Shown here: piece by piece, positions 54,312 through 63,555 of the stretch
How positions within the stretch are numbered: the first letter of the stretch is position 1
Layout of the letters: the number at the start of each line of letters is the position of its first letter
NCBI GenBank assembly: GCA_963807865.1
Contig: CAWEDK010000012.1
Span: forward strand, 186,001-250,000
Direction of reading: 5' to 3'
Length of the DNA: 64,000 nt
Source of the DNA: VAZQ01 sp963807865
Lineage (GTDB): Bacteria; Pseudomonadota; Alphaproteobacteria; Rhizobiales; Xanthobacteraceae
The notes under the pieces: model-generated
The model's input: only the letters and a program-made list of their open reading frames with translations
The model's database searches: none
What the model was told of the DNA's origin: nothing
Program-made: the position numbers and the translations under genes

Positions 54312-55151
54312 ATGCACTACGTCAAGCGCTCGACAAGTCCAGCTCCCCCCGTCGACAATGCCGACTGGCTGAAGACAATTGCGATCATCTCGGTCTCGAT
54401 TGGCCATATCGGCCATTTTTTCATGACGGACGACCACTGGTGGGCCGTTTTCGGACGCTTGGCAGCTCCGACGTTCTTCTTCCTTATAGGCTACGCGCAG
54501 ACCCGGACCGTCCCGTCCTACTGGATCTGGCTCGGTATCATGTTGACCCTGCTTGAAGCTTCGAACGCCAGTTGGACCTGGGTAGCACCGAACATTCTCT
54601 TGAGCTTCGCGCTCATCCGCATGGCACGTCCCTACGTGAAAAACTTTTTGCAATATCGCGGCTGGGCAGCGTTCGGCCTCATTGCGTTCGCACTTTTCGC
54701 GGTGCAACCAATAGCGGCGAAAATGGTCGATTACGGTGCAGAAGGCTGGCTCTGGTCCCTTTTCGGTCTATGCCAACGCATTTACGTCGAGGTTAAATCA
54801 GCTGGCGACGGGAACGACACATCTCAAAGCTCGGCGCGGCCCGCACGCGCGGCATCAGAGGACATGGGGCTCATTCGCGTGCTGGCCTGCGTCGTTGCCA
54901 CGGCCGTCTACCTCTGGCAGGAACAAACGGAGTTCTCATTTCCGCCTGTCCATTTCACCGTCTTCATTCTCAGCGCCGGTATTTTGTCTATTGGCCTGTG
55001 CTTGTTCGCGCGCGGCCCCAGTCGCATTCAGCCGCCAAAAGCCATCGGAGCCGCTCTGCGCTTCATTGGCCGGCGCACTCTAGAGATTTACGCCGTTCAG
55101 CTTGCCGGCTCCGAGCTCATTGTAAAGTTGTTGCCCGACCTCGCTCCTTGA
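54312..55151 (+). CDS. TraX family membrane protein
   Basis: This 279-residue polytopic protein has about eight hydrophobic helices, starting with DNADWLKTIAIISVSIGHIG and including FGRLAAPTFFFLIGYAQTR. These match TraX, the F-pilin N-acetyltransferase family, widespread as acyltransferase-like proteins outside plasmids. The closing RRTLEIYAVQLAGSELI is also typical. No conjugation genes are near, so pilin acetylation is unlikely here. The ribosome site is weak. It lies divergent from the SbnA-like gene with about 190 bases between. Confidence 0.75.
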   Translation: MHYVKRSTSPAPPVDNADWLKTIAIISVSIGHIGHFFMTDDHWWAVFGRLAAPTFFFLIGYAQTRTVPSYWIWLGIMLTLLEASNASWTWVAPNILLSFALIRMARPYVKNFLQYRGWAAFGLIAFALFAVQPIAAKMVDYGAEGWLWSLFGLCQRIYVEVKSAGDGNDTSQSSARPARAASEDMGLIRVLACVVATAVYLWQEQTEFSFPPVHFTVFILSAGILSIGLCLFARGPSRIQPPKAIGAALRFIGRRTLEIYAVQLAGSELIVKLLPDLAP

Positions 55152-56782
55152 CCCGCTCGGCGGCAGAGCTACCGCCATCAATGTCGCGTTGTCCTAAGCA
55201 ATAGATGACAATATAGCTGCGCCATTTCTTCGATCGCGAACTTCCGCATTTGCAGAAAATTGCGCGTCCACGGAGTGAGCGCAAGTTATTGGTACGCCGT
55301 AGTATCGCCGGCCAGGATAACGGTGTTGCCGCTCTTCCCAACGCCGTACGCGAGCGCCCACGCTTCATGCATCCGAACGATAGCGTTCCGCGTTCGCAGT
55401 GCCCTTAACACTGAGCAGACCACTAGGACGCACTCTATTGGCGAACAAGAATTTCGCGTGTTGTTCCAGGATCAAGGCGAGGCCGATTGCCTCACGGCCC
55501 AATATGACTGGGACTATAACCCTGGATGCCATTGCAACCGGACGCCCGGATATGCAGCACGCTTTCGCGCGGCAGGATCGAATTTCCATTTGCGGTAGCC
55601 CGGCTCGCTCGCTCCGGCAAAATTCCGCTCCCTTCTCCCGTTCAAAACGAAATCGTTGTCGAGCCCTCGGCTCCGATTTGTTCGCGTTGTTCGGCTGCAC
55701 GCCGACCCCAGCCGCCGTAGCCGTCACCCCGCACACCGCGCAAGCGACATCAGGAAGCAGTTTTCTCGAATATGGGCCGCAGTCTCTCTCCGATCGCCGG
55801 AGCAAGCCTCGTACATTACAATTGGGAGCAGACAGAGCCACCATGGCCGCCTCCTCCATCGAGCCACGTCAAGCGATCCGGAGATTCCATTGAAAGTGCG
55901 ATCCACAGCCGTGGTGTCCTTCTATCCGGTGGGAGTAATGTATCGGGGGGACGCGATAACTAGCGCTGGCCCTCAAGGTTGATCTTCCGATTGGGGGCGG
56001 GGATCAAGCCTACTCCCCGCGATTTGATTTGGCGGCAGAATTTAAGTGCCATTGAAGGCGCTGCTTACGCGGCGCTCACGCTCCATGTTGGCGAAGCGCA
56101 AAATCTCAGGCGGGGCCGGCCAAGCAGTATTGTTGCTGGGGCCGCGAGCAGTCGGCCTGTAGTCAAGAGTCAACACCTCAGAAGCTGCCGCTGGTACGCC
56201 AACCTCCGCTGCGCTCGTCTCCGCCCGACTGACCAACGGCACGGCCACCCCAAATCCCCGATCGGCACGGGCCGCTGCCACGCCCCCCCAAACCGGGATC
56301 GACGTGGGCATGCCGTAGTTGTCGCGAAGCACGCGGTCGACCGCGCCACCGCTCACCATCCCACCCAGAATACCGCCAATGACCTAGCCCAGGACTTATT
56401 GCCTGCTGCCGCCGAATGTATGTTGCGGATCGTGATAGCCGACATTGCCGGCTCGGTCACGGGCGCGCCTTCGAGTTCGCCGCGGCGACCGGCCATTTCG
56501 CGAATTTAGATGCCGATGGCGACCGCGAGCGCCGCCACCGTAGCGCCTCGCCATTTGCCATAGGTCGTGCGTTTGACCCACAACGTCGCCAGCGCATGGC
56601 CGACGCCCGGCTTGGGTGGCGTATAGCGTCCGATTTGCCGTGCGGACCGTTGACGGGGCTGATTCCGGCGGGCGATCTCGCAGGTCGGCACCCCACCAAC
56701 GAACTTCAACCGAAGCGCATTATGTGGAACGTTAAAGATCGTTGTGGCATCGTGAGATTAACGAAGGCTCAGTCAGGCCGAG
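55152..56782. other. Long gene-poor interval with possible decayed membrane-protein gene
   Basis: No convincing intact gene is seen in 1.6 kb. On the minus strand between about 56710 and 56040, several broken frames have protein-like stretches: KWRGATVAALAVAIGI, GYHDPQHTFGG, and VIGGILGGMVSGGAVDRVLR with a glycine-zipper look. They could be the remains of one small membrane protein, but frames and stops do not line up without several indels. The first half (55152-56000) holds only overlapping shadows. Confidence 0.3.
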
Positions 56783-56830
56783 TTGCGGCTGATACAATGC
56801 TTATGCGCATGCACTTCTTGCGCGCAACGA

Positions 56831-57526
56831 ATGGGCAGCGAAATGAAAGAACAACAACACGAGTTATCTCAGTTGCGCGGTAAGTATACGGATTGGTTGC
56901 TGACGATACTGACCATTTTGCTGATCCTCATGATATTTGTGATCACTCCTCTCCAAGCACAGGGTGTTCTTGCTATTCAAGTTTTTGCAATCGCTGGATT
57001 GCTCGTGATCATTGTCGGTGCCCTAGTTATTTCCACCAGCGTGCCTGTATTTGCACTTTTATCGGCGGCATTAGTCGCAAATGTAGTCGTCTTTTTTCTT
57101 CGGCTATATTATCCTTGGCCTTACAATCTATACCTGCTCGCCGGTGCTTGGTTCATAATCAGCATCACTCTTGGATCAATAGTTGCAGCCGCAGTATTTC
57201 GAAGGGGCCGCATCACATATCATCGAATTATTGGTGCCATTCTCCTCTACCTGTTAATTGCAGTTGCTTTCGCCTCGCTATTTACGTTTGTTGGTCTTTC
57301 GTTGCCAAACGCGTTTAAGGGGCTCGCCTTTGAAGACAACGCGACGCTTGCCAGCGAACTTTTCTATTTGAGCTTTGTCACTTTGACATCGACTGGCTAT
57401 GGCGACCTCGTTCCAGTACATCCAATCGCACGAAGCCTTTGCAATTTCGAAAGCATCGTCGGTCAACTATATCCGGCAACTCTTCTTGCAAGACTGGTGA
57501 CTCTTGAAATCAGGGGCAAACGATAA
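56831..57526 (+). CDS. Potassium-channel-like membrane protein
   Basis: This protein of about 231 residues has five hydrophobic helices, a pore loop with the selectivity filter TSTGYGD (186-192), and a final QLYPATLLARLVTLE helix. This is the six-helix 2TM-pore layout of Ion_trans_2 channels, without a voltage-sensor arginine pattern or a cytoplasmic RCK domain. It has no close functional partner nearby. The DNA is clearly AT-richer than its neighbours, with many A/T third positions, suggesting horizontal acquisition. The start could be 56831 or 56843; neither has a strong ribosome site. Confidence 0.8.
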   Translation: MGSEMKEQQHELSQLRGKYTDWLLTILTILLILMIFVITPLQAQGVLAIQVFAIAGLLVIIVGALVISTSVPVFALLSAALVANVVVFFLRLYYPWPYNLYLLAGAWFIISITLGSIVAAAVFRRGRITYHRIIGAILLYLLIAVAFASLFTFVGLSLPNAFKGLAFEDNATLASELFYLSFVTLTSTGYGDLVPVHPIARSLCNFESIVGQLYPATLLARLVTLEIRGKR

Positions 57527-57584
57527 GACGTGCGCGCAAGTGCCGCTTTCGCAATTATTGTTCAATCGAAGCGAGGAATCCCGA

Positions 57585-57668
57585 ATGACACGACGCACTG
57601 AAGGCCTGATATGCTTGAGCCTTTTAGTAATCCTAGCATTTTCCTTGTGGTTGTTCGTCTGGCGCTGA
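57585..57668 (+). CDS. Tiny single-helix membrane peptide (27 aa)
   Basis: MTRRTEGLICLSLLVILAFS then LWLFVWR, with GAGGAA nine bases before the ATG. Positive N-terminus and a single hydrophobic helix are typical of small membrane proteins. It lies 58 bases after the channel-like gene and may be co-transcribed. Confidence 0.35.
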   Translation: MTRRTEGLICLSLLVILAFSLWLFVWR

Positions 57669-57940
57669 CACTTTCGATAGGCGCCCACAAATTTAACCCC
57701 TTTGCGTGTCGCGGGGATCGTATCTGAGAGTCTCCGGCACGAAGGTGAGACTTACAGCGCTTGGCTATCGATGACCGCCGCCTGCTTGCCCATGCATTCA
57801 GACGCCCTCTCCGACTCTCTCAGCGACTTGCTTCACTAGATCCTGTGCCGTCGGCAACTCCCCGAATGGATCACAATTTTTTCTCGTTCAGCCAGCATCG
57901 TCACTCCTTTGTTTACCATTAAGTTCACAGCACGAGGAAA

Positions 57941-59122
57941 TCATCGCTCCGCCAGCAGCGCGAGGGTGTGCCGGGCGATCATCAGTTCCTCGTCGGTCGG
58001 CACGACATAAAGGCGGACCTTGCTGCCGAGCGTGCTGATGACGAGGCCGCCTGCTTCGTTTGCGGAATCGTCCATTTCGGCACCCAGCCATGTCAGGCGC
58101 TGCGCAATGCGCTTGCGCATGGCGGTGGAATTCTCGCCGATCCCAGCCGTGAACACGAAGGCGTCGAGGCCGCCGAGCGCGGCAGCCAGCAGTCCGGCCT
58201 GCAACCCAACCCGGTACACGAAATAGTCGAGCGCGAAGCGCGCGCGCGGACTTGCGCTCACATCAAGTTCGCGCACGTCGTTGCTGACACCAGACAAGCC
58301 CTTCAATCCGCTCTCGTAATAGAATAGGTGCTGCACTTGCTCGGCGCTCATCTGCTTTTCCCGGATCAGGTAGAGTACCACGCCAGGATCAATCTGACCG
58401 GGCCGCGTGCCCATCGGCAAACCGTCGAGCGCCGTAAAGCCCATCGAGTTCTCGACGCTACGGCCGCTTTTGAGCGCGCACATCGAAGCACCGCTACCGA
58501 GATGGGCCACGATCACCCGGCCACCCGCGATCTCCGGCGCTACCATCCTGATGCGATCGGCGATGAACTCGTAGGACAGGCCGTGGAATCCATAGCGTCT
58601 CACGCCCTCGTCGTGAAAATGTTCCGGGATCGCGTAGTGGTCCGCCAGCGCATCGTGAGATCGGTGAAACGCCGTGTCGAAGCACGCCACCTGAGGCAGC
58701 TCGGGGTTACGGGCGAGAATGGCGCGAATGGGTGCGAGATTATTCGGCTGGTGCAATGGCGCCAGCGAGACCAGGCGTTCGAGTTTGGCCAGCACCTCGG
58801 CGTCGATCAAAACCGGCCGGTCGTACCGTGGGCCGCCATGCACGACGCGGTGTCCGACCGCCATCAGCGCAAGCTTGCGTTCGCGACGCAGCCAGTCGCC
58901 GGCGAACGACAACGCGGCCGGAACGTCGACGATCTCATTAGCTGCGTAATTCTTGTCGATCAGGATGGAACCATCGGCCGCGCTGGCGCGCAGCCTGGGA
59001 TTCGTTCCGATGCCATCGACATGGCCCTTAATCAGACGGTCGAGGCTGCGTTTACCGTCGGTCGAGAACACCTGGAACTTGACGCTCGACGAACCGGCAT
59101 TGATGACCAGGATCGAGTCCAT
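57941..59122 (-). CDS. ackA: Acetate kinase
   Basis: This 393-residue cytoplasmic enzyme converts acetyl phosphate and ADP to acetate and ATP. Family signatures are VINAGSSSVKFQVF at the N-terminus, GHRVVHGG, ACFDTAFHRS, RRYGFHGLSYEFI, VAHLGSGASM and VFTAGIGENS, with the catalytic arginine, aspartate and glutamate in place. Length is normal. It starts three bases after the pta stop, so pta and ackA form one transcript. With pflB at 63.6 kb it would give ATP from pyruvate under low oxygen. Confidence 0.96.
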   Translation of the reverse strand: MDSILVINAGSSSVKFQVFSTDGKRSLDRLIKGHVDGIGTNPRLRASAADGSILIDKNYAANEIVDVPAALSFAGDWLRRERKLALMAVGHRVVHGGPRYDRPVLIDAEVLAKLERLVSLAPLHQPNNLAPIRAILARNPELPQVACFDTAFHRSHDALADHYAIPEHFHDEGVRRYGFHGLSYEFIADRIRMVAPEIAGGRVIVAHLGSGASMCALKSGRSVENSMGFTALDGLPMGTRPGQIDPGVVLYLIREKQMSAEQVQHLFYYESGLKGLSGVSNDVRELDVSASPRARFALDYFVYRVGLQAGLLAAALGGLDAFVFTAGIGENSTAMRKRIAQRLTWLGAEMDDSANEAGGLVISTLGSKVRLYVVPTDEELMIARHTLALLAER

Positions 59123-59125
59123 GCG

Positions 59126-60088
59126 TCAGGCCGCCGGCATCGCTGCCTTGCTGCGCCGCGCATCAGCGTACAGTACCGCGGCGGCGCACGAGGCCATGCG
59201 GGCGCGGACCGAATCCGCTCGCGACGTCAGGATTATCGGCACCCGTGCGCCGAGCACGATGCCGGCGGAGTCCGCCTTCGTCAGGAAGATGAGGTTCTTG
59301 GCCAGCATGTTGCCAGCTTCCAGGTCGGGAACGACCAGGATCTGCGCGCGGCCTGCAACTTCGGACTTGATGCCCTTGATCCGCGCCGCCTCCGGGTCGA
59401 TCGCGTTGTCGAATGCCAGCGGGCCGTCGAGCACCCCGCCGACGATCTGACCGCGGTCGGCCATCTTGCACAGCGCCGCCGCTTCAATGGTGGAGGGAAT
59501 TTTCGAGGTAACGGTCTCCACCGCCGACAAGATGGCGACGCGCGGCGTGCCAAGTCCGACCTGGGTGAACAGGTCGATGGCGTTCTGCACGATATCGCGC
59601 TTGGCGTCGAGATCGGGGAAGATGTTGATGGCCGCGTCGGTGATGAACAGCGTATCGGCGTGCGTCGGCACGTCCATCACGAAGACATGGCTGATGCGCC
59701 GCGCGGTGCGCAGGCCGGTCTTGCTGGAGGCGACCTCACGCATGAGCTCGTCGGTATGCAGACTGCCCTTCATCAGCAGTTCGCCAACGGATTCGTGGAT
59801 GAGCTCGACTGCGCGCGCGGCGGCGGCTTCGCTGTGGGGCGCGTCGACGATCCGGTAGGGGCCGATGTCGATGCCGTGCTCGCGGGCGACGGCCTCGATC
59901 CGTTGGGCCGGTCCAACCAGGACCGGATTGATCAATCCCGCTTCTGCAGCCTCGACCGCCCCGCGCAGCGAGGTCTGGTCGCAGGGATGCACCACCAATG
60001 TTGCGACCGAAGGCACGCCCTTAGCGCGAGCAATCAGCCGGTCGTACTTTCGTTGCAACGGAGCGGCGGTCGGTTCGGCATGGGTCAT
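59126..60088 (-). CDS. pta: Phosphate acetyltransferase (short, phosphotransacetylase/butyryltransferase type)
   Basis: This 320-residue enzyme exchanges the CoA of acetyl-CoA for phosphate. Motifs include LINPVLVGPAQRIEAVAREH, GSLHTDELM, RISHVFVMDVPTHADTLFIT DAAINIFP and AGRAQILVVPDLEAGNML, typical of the single-domain Pta/Ptb branch (no DRTGG domain). The start at 60088 follows GGCGAGG at a good distance; an ATG 36 bases earlier is also possible. It is the first gene of pta-ackA and is divergent from fabI, with a FixK-type box in the shared upstream region. Confidence 0.92.
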   Translation of the reverse strand: MTHAEPTAAPLQRKYDRLIARAKGVPSVATLVVHPCDQTSLRGAVEAAEAGLINPVLVGPAQRIEAVAREHGIDIGPYRIVDAPHSEAAAARAVELIHESVGELLMKGSLHTDELMREVASSKTGLRTARRISHVFVMDVPTHADTLFITDAAINIFPDLDAKRDIVQNAIDLFTQVGLGTPRVAILSAVETVTSKIPSTIEAAALCKMADRGQIVGGVLDGPLAFDNAIDPEAARIKGIKSEVAGRAQILVVPDLEAGNMLAKNLIFLTKADSAGIVLGARVPIILTSRADSVRARMASCAAAVLYADARRSKAAMPAA

Positions 60089-60240
60089 GGCAGCCTCGCC
60101 AGTCGTGTCGGACAATGGATTCATTCGATCGCCGGCGGTTACGTTCCGGCTGCGTCTCTCGTCATGAGGCCTTATGTTCGTAGCTCTGTCGAAACCTCGC
60201 GCTTTGACCGACCGCCTGTATCTGCCGCAAGCTTGCGGTC

Positions 60241-60254
60241 TTGATCCTTCGCAA
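60241..60254. promoter_or_regulatory. FixK/FNR-type box between pta and fabI
   Basis: TTGATCCTTCGCAA fits the FixK2 form TTG(A/C)-N6-(T/G)CAA. It is 153 bases upstream of the pta start and 119 upstream of the fabI frame, so it could serve either promoter. Confidence 0.5.
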
Positions 60255-60372
60255 GGCGCAGAAAACTTTGGTATGCTACGCTATATAAAATGCTCATTCG
60301 AGGCCGATCTGCGCAAAAATAGGATTTAAGACAATCTTCCGCGATCCTGGACCGAACTCGAGAGGAGCGCGA

Positions 60373-61428
60373 ATGCCTGCGACAAAGCCAGAATGGAAGC
60401 CGGTCGAAGGCCTGCCGCTTGGACGGGGCGCTACCGTTCAGGCGTTTACGTCCTCGGCGGGAGGCGAGACCCTGCAGATCGAGGTCTCGCCCTGGGGGGA
60501 GGGAAGTCTCAAGGTCAACGGCCGGGAGATCGCCCATGTGGGCGATGCCAAGGACCGGCGTCAGGCCTTCCGCGAGATGAAGAAGATCGCCGATCGCTAC
60601 CTCGAAGGACAGCTTATCAAACCCGAGGGCAAACGGAGTTCCTCCATGATACCCACCGTGAAGGCGAAGCTGCTCGAGGGCAAACGCGGTCTCGTTGTCG
60701 GGATCGCCAACGAGAACTCGATCGCCTGGGGCTGCGCCAAGGCGTTTCGCGCTTTCGGCGCCGAACTCGCCGTCACCTATCTGAACGAGAAGGCGAAGAA
60801 GTATGTGGCCCCACTCGCCAAGGAGCTTGAGGCGCCGATCTTCATGCCGCTCGACGTCAACACGCCGGGCCAGATGGAAGCGGTCTTCGAGCAGATCTCC
60901 AAGCAGTGGGGCAAGCTCGATTTCCTGGTCCATTCGATCGCCTTTTCGCCCAAGGACGCGTTGCAGGGCCGCGTCGTCGACGTCTCTCGCGACGGCTTCC
61001 TGACCACGATGGACGTTTCCGTCTGGACCTTCATCCGCATGGCACATTTTGCCGAGCCGCTGATGCGCAAAGGTGGGACGATGTTCACGATGACGTATTA
61101 CGGTAGCCAGATGGTGGTGAAGAACTACAACATCATGGGTGTCGCAAAGGCGGCGCTGGAGAGCGCGGTCCGCTACCTGGCAGCCGAGCTCGGTCCGAAG
61201 GGCATCCGGGTCCACGCCATCTCGCCCGGCCCGCTTGCCACCAGAGCCGCTTCCGGGATTCCGGAATTCGACGCCCTGCTCGACAAGGCCAAGGCGAAGG
61301 CGCCGGCACGCAGCCTGGTCAGCATCGACGACGTGGGGGTCGCGACCGCTTTCCTTGCCCATGATGCCGCGCGGCTGATCACCGGCGAAACACTTTACAT
61401 CGACGGCGGCTACCACATCATCGATTAG
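60373..61428 (+). CDS. fabI: Enoyl-[acyl-carrier-protein] reductase (FabI type) with a 91-residue N-terminal extension
   Basis: Residues 92-351 are a complete FabI: KRGLVVGIANENSIAWG cofactor loop, SIAFSPKDALQG, and the Y-x6-K catalytic pair in NYNIMGVAK, then AISPGPLATRAASGI. FabI reduces enoyl-ACP with NADH in the last step of fatty-acid elongation. The first 91 residues (QIEVSPWGEGSLKVNGREIA, QAFREMKKIADRYL) form a small alpha/beta domain not found in ordinary FabI, read through without a stop into the internal ATG at 60646. That ATG has GGAG about nine bases upstream, so FabI alone could also be made. Either a true fusion or two overlapping products is possible. Divergent from pta-ackA. 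Confidence 0.87.
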   Translation: MPATKPEWKPVEGLPLGRGATVQAFTSSAGGETLQIEVSPWGEGSLKVNGREIAHVGDAKDRRQAFREMKKIADRYLEGQLIKPEGKRSSSMIPTVKAKLLEGKRGLVVGIANENSIAWGCAKAFRAFGAELAVTYLNEKAKKYVAPLAKELEAPIFMPLDVNTPGQMEAVFEQISKQWGKLDFLVHSIAFSPKDALQGRVVDVSRDGFLTTMDVSVWTFIRMAHFAEPLMRKGGTMFTMTYYGSQMVVKNYNIMGVAKAALESAVRYLAAELGPKGIRVHAISPGPLATRAASGIPEFDALLDKAKAKAPARSLVSIDDVGVATAFLAHDAARLITGETLYIDGGYHIID

Positions 61429-61516
61429 CGCATTCGGCGGTGCACCAATAGGCTAGCCGATCACGCGCACCCTCGTACGGCTGACGCCACAACCACCTCG
61501 GCAACTAGATGCGACT

Positions 61517-61723
61517 ATGGATCAACCGATGGTCTTGTGGCCGGCAGTTTACTGTGGGCTGCTGTTGCCCCGGATCTAGCCGTTCTATTTCGTATCGTTC
61601 CGACAGGCGTGGTTTTTTGCCATGGCCTTCGTCATGCACTTCCTGCCGGCCGCATTAATGGCGCCGGTCAGAGACGACCACATCGAAATCGCGCCCCGAG
61701 CGGCCGACGGCGCGGCCGTATGA
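61517..61723 (+). pseudogene. Small hydrophobic ORF with an in-frame stop
   Basis: From ATG 61517 the frame reads MDQPMVLWPAVYCGLLLPRI, a TAG, then FYFVSFRQAWFFAMAFVMHF and LPAALMAPVRDDH to TGA at 61723. Both halves look like membrane protein. It is probably a small membrane gene killed by a stop codon. Confidence 0.3.
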
Positions 61724-61770
61724 ACAGACCTAGGCGAGGTGTAACGATATCAGGCAGGCCAACCTAGACA

Positions 61771-62641
61771 ATGTCTTTTGACCAGATCCTCAACCTGTTG
61801 GTCACCACAACCCTCATCGCAATGATGGTGACGGTCGGACTGCAGGTAACCGTCACCGAACTCGCTCATGCTCTCGCAGACCACCGGACCCTGCTGAGAG
61901 CTGGGATAGCGAACTACCTGTTTGTTCCCGCCCTGACTATCCTGCTGCTCGTGGGTTTTGACGCCAACCCGATGGTTGCCGCCGGCTTTCTGGTCCTTGC
62001 AGTATTTCCCGGGCGCGCCATTTGGTCCGCCGCTGGTGGCAATTGCCGGCGGAAACCTAACCGCGGCCGCAGGACTGATGACAGCACTTGCAGCCTCATC
62101 AACGATCGTCTCGCCAATCTTGCTTTTTCTTCTTCTGCCTTGGCTTCTGGGAGGCGACGCACCACAGATCAATCTGCTTGGAATCATCGCGACTCTGACC
62201 ACTACGCAACTATTGCCATTGCTGCTGGGGATCGTCATCAGGTACCGGCGTTCGCAGTTCGCAGATTGGTTGCACCGGCCTGCTGAGCTTATCAGCAGGA
62301 TCCTGGGTGTGAGCGTTGCGGCGCTGATCCTCATCACTCAATTCAATACGCTGGCAGAGGTTCGGCCGCGCGGCTTTCTGGCCATGCTGGTACTGCTGCT
62401 CGGATCCCTCTTGATTGGCTGGATTGCCGGCAACTCCGCAACCGAGGCACGAAAAACATTGGCACTCACGACAGCGCTCCGAAACGTCGGAGTGGCGCTA
62501 GTGGTCGTCACTGGAAATTTCGGTGGGACGGCTGCTGTTTCCGCTACACTGGTTTACGGGATAATTGAAATTCTCGGATCGCTTCTTCTCGCTTTGTACT
62601 GGGCGAGAGACAAATCACAAAGTCCACAGCTCAAACCGTGA
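61771..62641 (+). pseudogene. Bile acid:sodium symporter (BASS) family protein, frame broken near 62010
   Basis: The first frame gives two helices (NLLVTTTLIAMMVTVGLQVT, VPALTILLLVGFD) and GFLVLAVFPG. One extra base in CCCGGG near 62010 separates it from APFGPPLVAIAGGNLTAAAG and the remaining seven helices, ending at 62641. The restored length is about 289 residues, normal for BASS transporters, which move organic anions with sodium. In this context a monocarboxylate substrate would make sense, but nothing in the sequence shows it. Confidence 0.75.
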
Positions 62642-62828
62642 GACTTGACTACCCCTGCTCTCAGTCCGCTCAATGTCGTTGGATTAGGATATGGATTTTC
62701 TAGTCAGCGTATTCGCAGCAGGCTCTGGCAGAGCAAGCCCACCTTCTAGTTTTAGCGAACTCATACAGGTCATTGGACGGTGAGATGTCGGAGCTAGCAA
62801 CAATATTCTGCACTCGAACGCTTAAAGG

Positions 62829-63308
62829 ATGGACGCGAAGTCCAAATTCGAGCTCTTCGCGCAGAAGATAAGGCAGGACTTTCTCTCGGCGGTCGCGAAA
62901 ACGAGCGCAAAGACGCTGTACCGACGCTTCTTTGGCGCCAAGCGAGAATTTTCTGAGAAAGAGATCGCGTTCTTTCTGAATGTCGATTTCAAGAACCACG
63001 TAGCATTAATCGCATGCGTGACCGAACATGAGCAATCGAACATAGCAGGAGCGGCGCGTTACGTGATTACCAACCCCGGGGTGGCCGAGGTCGCGTTTAC
63101 GGTCGTCGACGCTTATCAGCGGCTAGGGATTGGGTCGATCCTTATGCGACATCTGACTGAGCTTGCGCGGAAGGCTAATCTTCGGGATCTGACTGCCGAT
63201 GTCCTCTCAGAAAATGCTCCGATGCTTAAGGTGTTTGAGAAGAGTGGGTTACCTCTGAGCAAAAGCCGCGAGGGCGGGCTTGTCCATATCACACTCAAGC
63301 TGCAGTGA
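62829..63308 (+). CDS. GNAT-family N-acetyltransferase
   Basis: This 159-residue protein has the acetyl-CoA binding motif VVDAYQRLGIGSILMRHL (R/Q-x2-G-x-G/A) and the lead-in SAKTLYRRFFGAKREFSEKE, VDFKNHVALIACV, typical of the GNAT domain found in protein lysine acetyltransferases (Pat type) and fused to ADP-forming acetyl-CoA synthetases. Here it stands alone. A role in acetylating metabolic enzymes such as acetate-activating ones is known for relatives and would fit beside pta-ackA and pflB. Ribosome site weak. Confidence 0.82.
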   Translation: MDAKSKFELFAQKIRQDFLSAVAKTSAKTLYRRFFGAKREFSEKEIAFFLNVDFKNHVALIACVTEHEQSNIAGAARYVITNPGVAEVAFTVVDAYQRLGIGSILMRHLTELARKANLRDLTADVLSENAPMLKVFEKSGLPLSKSREGGLVHITLKLQ

Positions 63309-63434
63309 CGTCTGCCTATTGTGATCGCCGCGCGTCGTCTTTGCTCACTCCGGCCCCGCGCAATGCACTCTCGAATTGAAACCCGTGTGGGCGCGCCTGG
63401 CAGGGTGGCAGCGAGAAGTGCCGCGTCGCTTGAG

Positions 63435-63448
63435 TTGATCATATTCAA
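63435..63448 (+). promoter_or_regulatory. FixK/FNR-type box upstream of pflB
   Basis: TTGATCATATTCAA fits TTGA-N6-TCAA exactly and differs from the FNR consensus (TTGAT-N4-ATCAA) by one base. It is centred about 115 bases upstream of the pflB start. Activation at -41.5 would put the transcript start near 63483. Confidence 0.6.
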
Positions 63449-63555
63449 CAAATATTCGATGGGTTTCAGCAATTCATGTTACGATCGCTTGGCTCACGTG
63501 CCTGAGCCGCGTTGAGATTAGTTGAGATTAGTGCCTCGAGCGACGGGAGGATATG

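Noticed and set aside
55365..55893. Opposed 164-aa frames on both strands
   Set aside because: Mirror images with Arg/Cys/Ser-rich composition and no recognisable domain.
58328..60244. 638-aa plus-strand frame opposite ackA and pta
   Set aside because: Antisense shadow; ackA and pta are certain, and the frame has His/Arg/Asp composition typical of such shadows.
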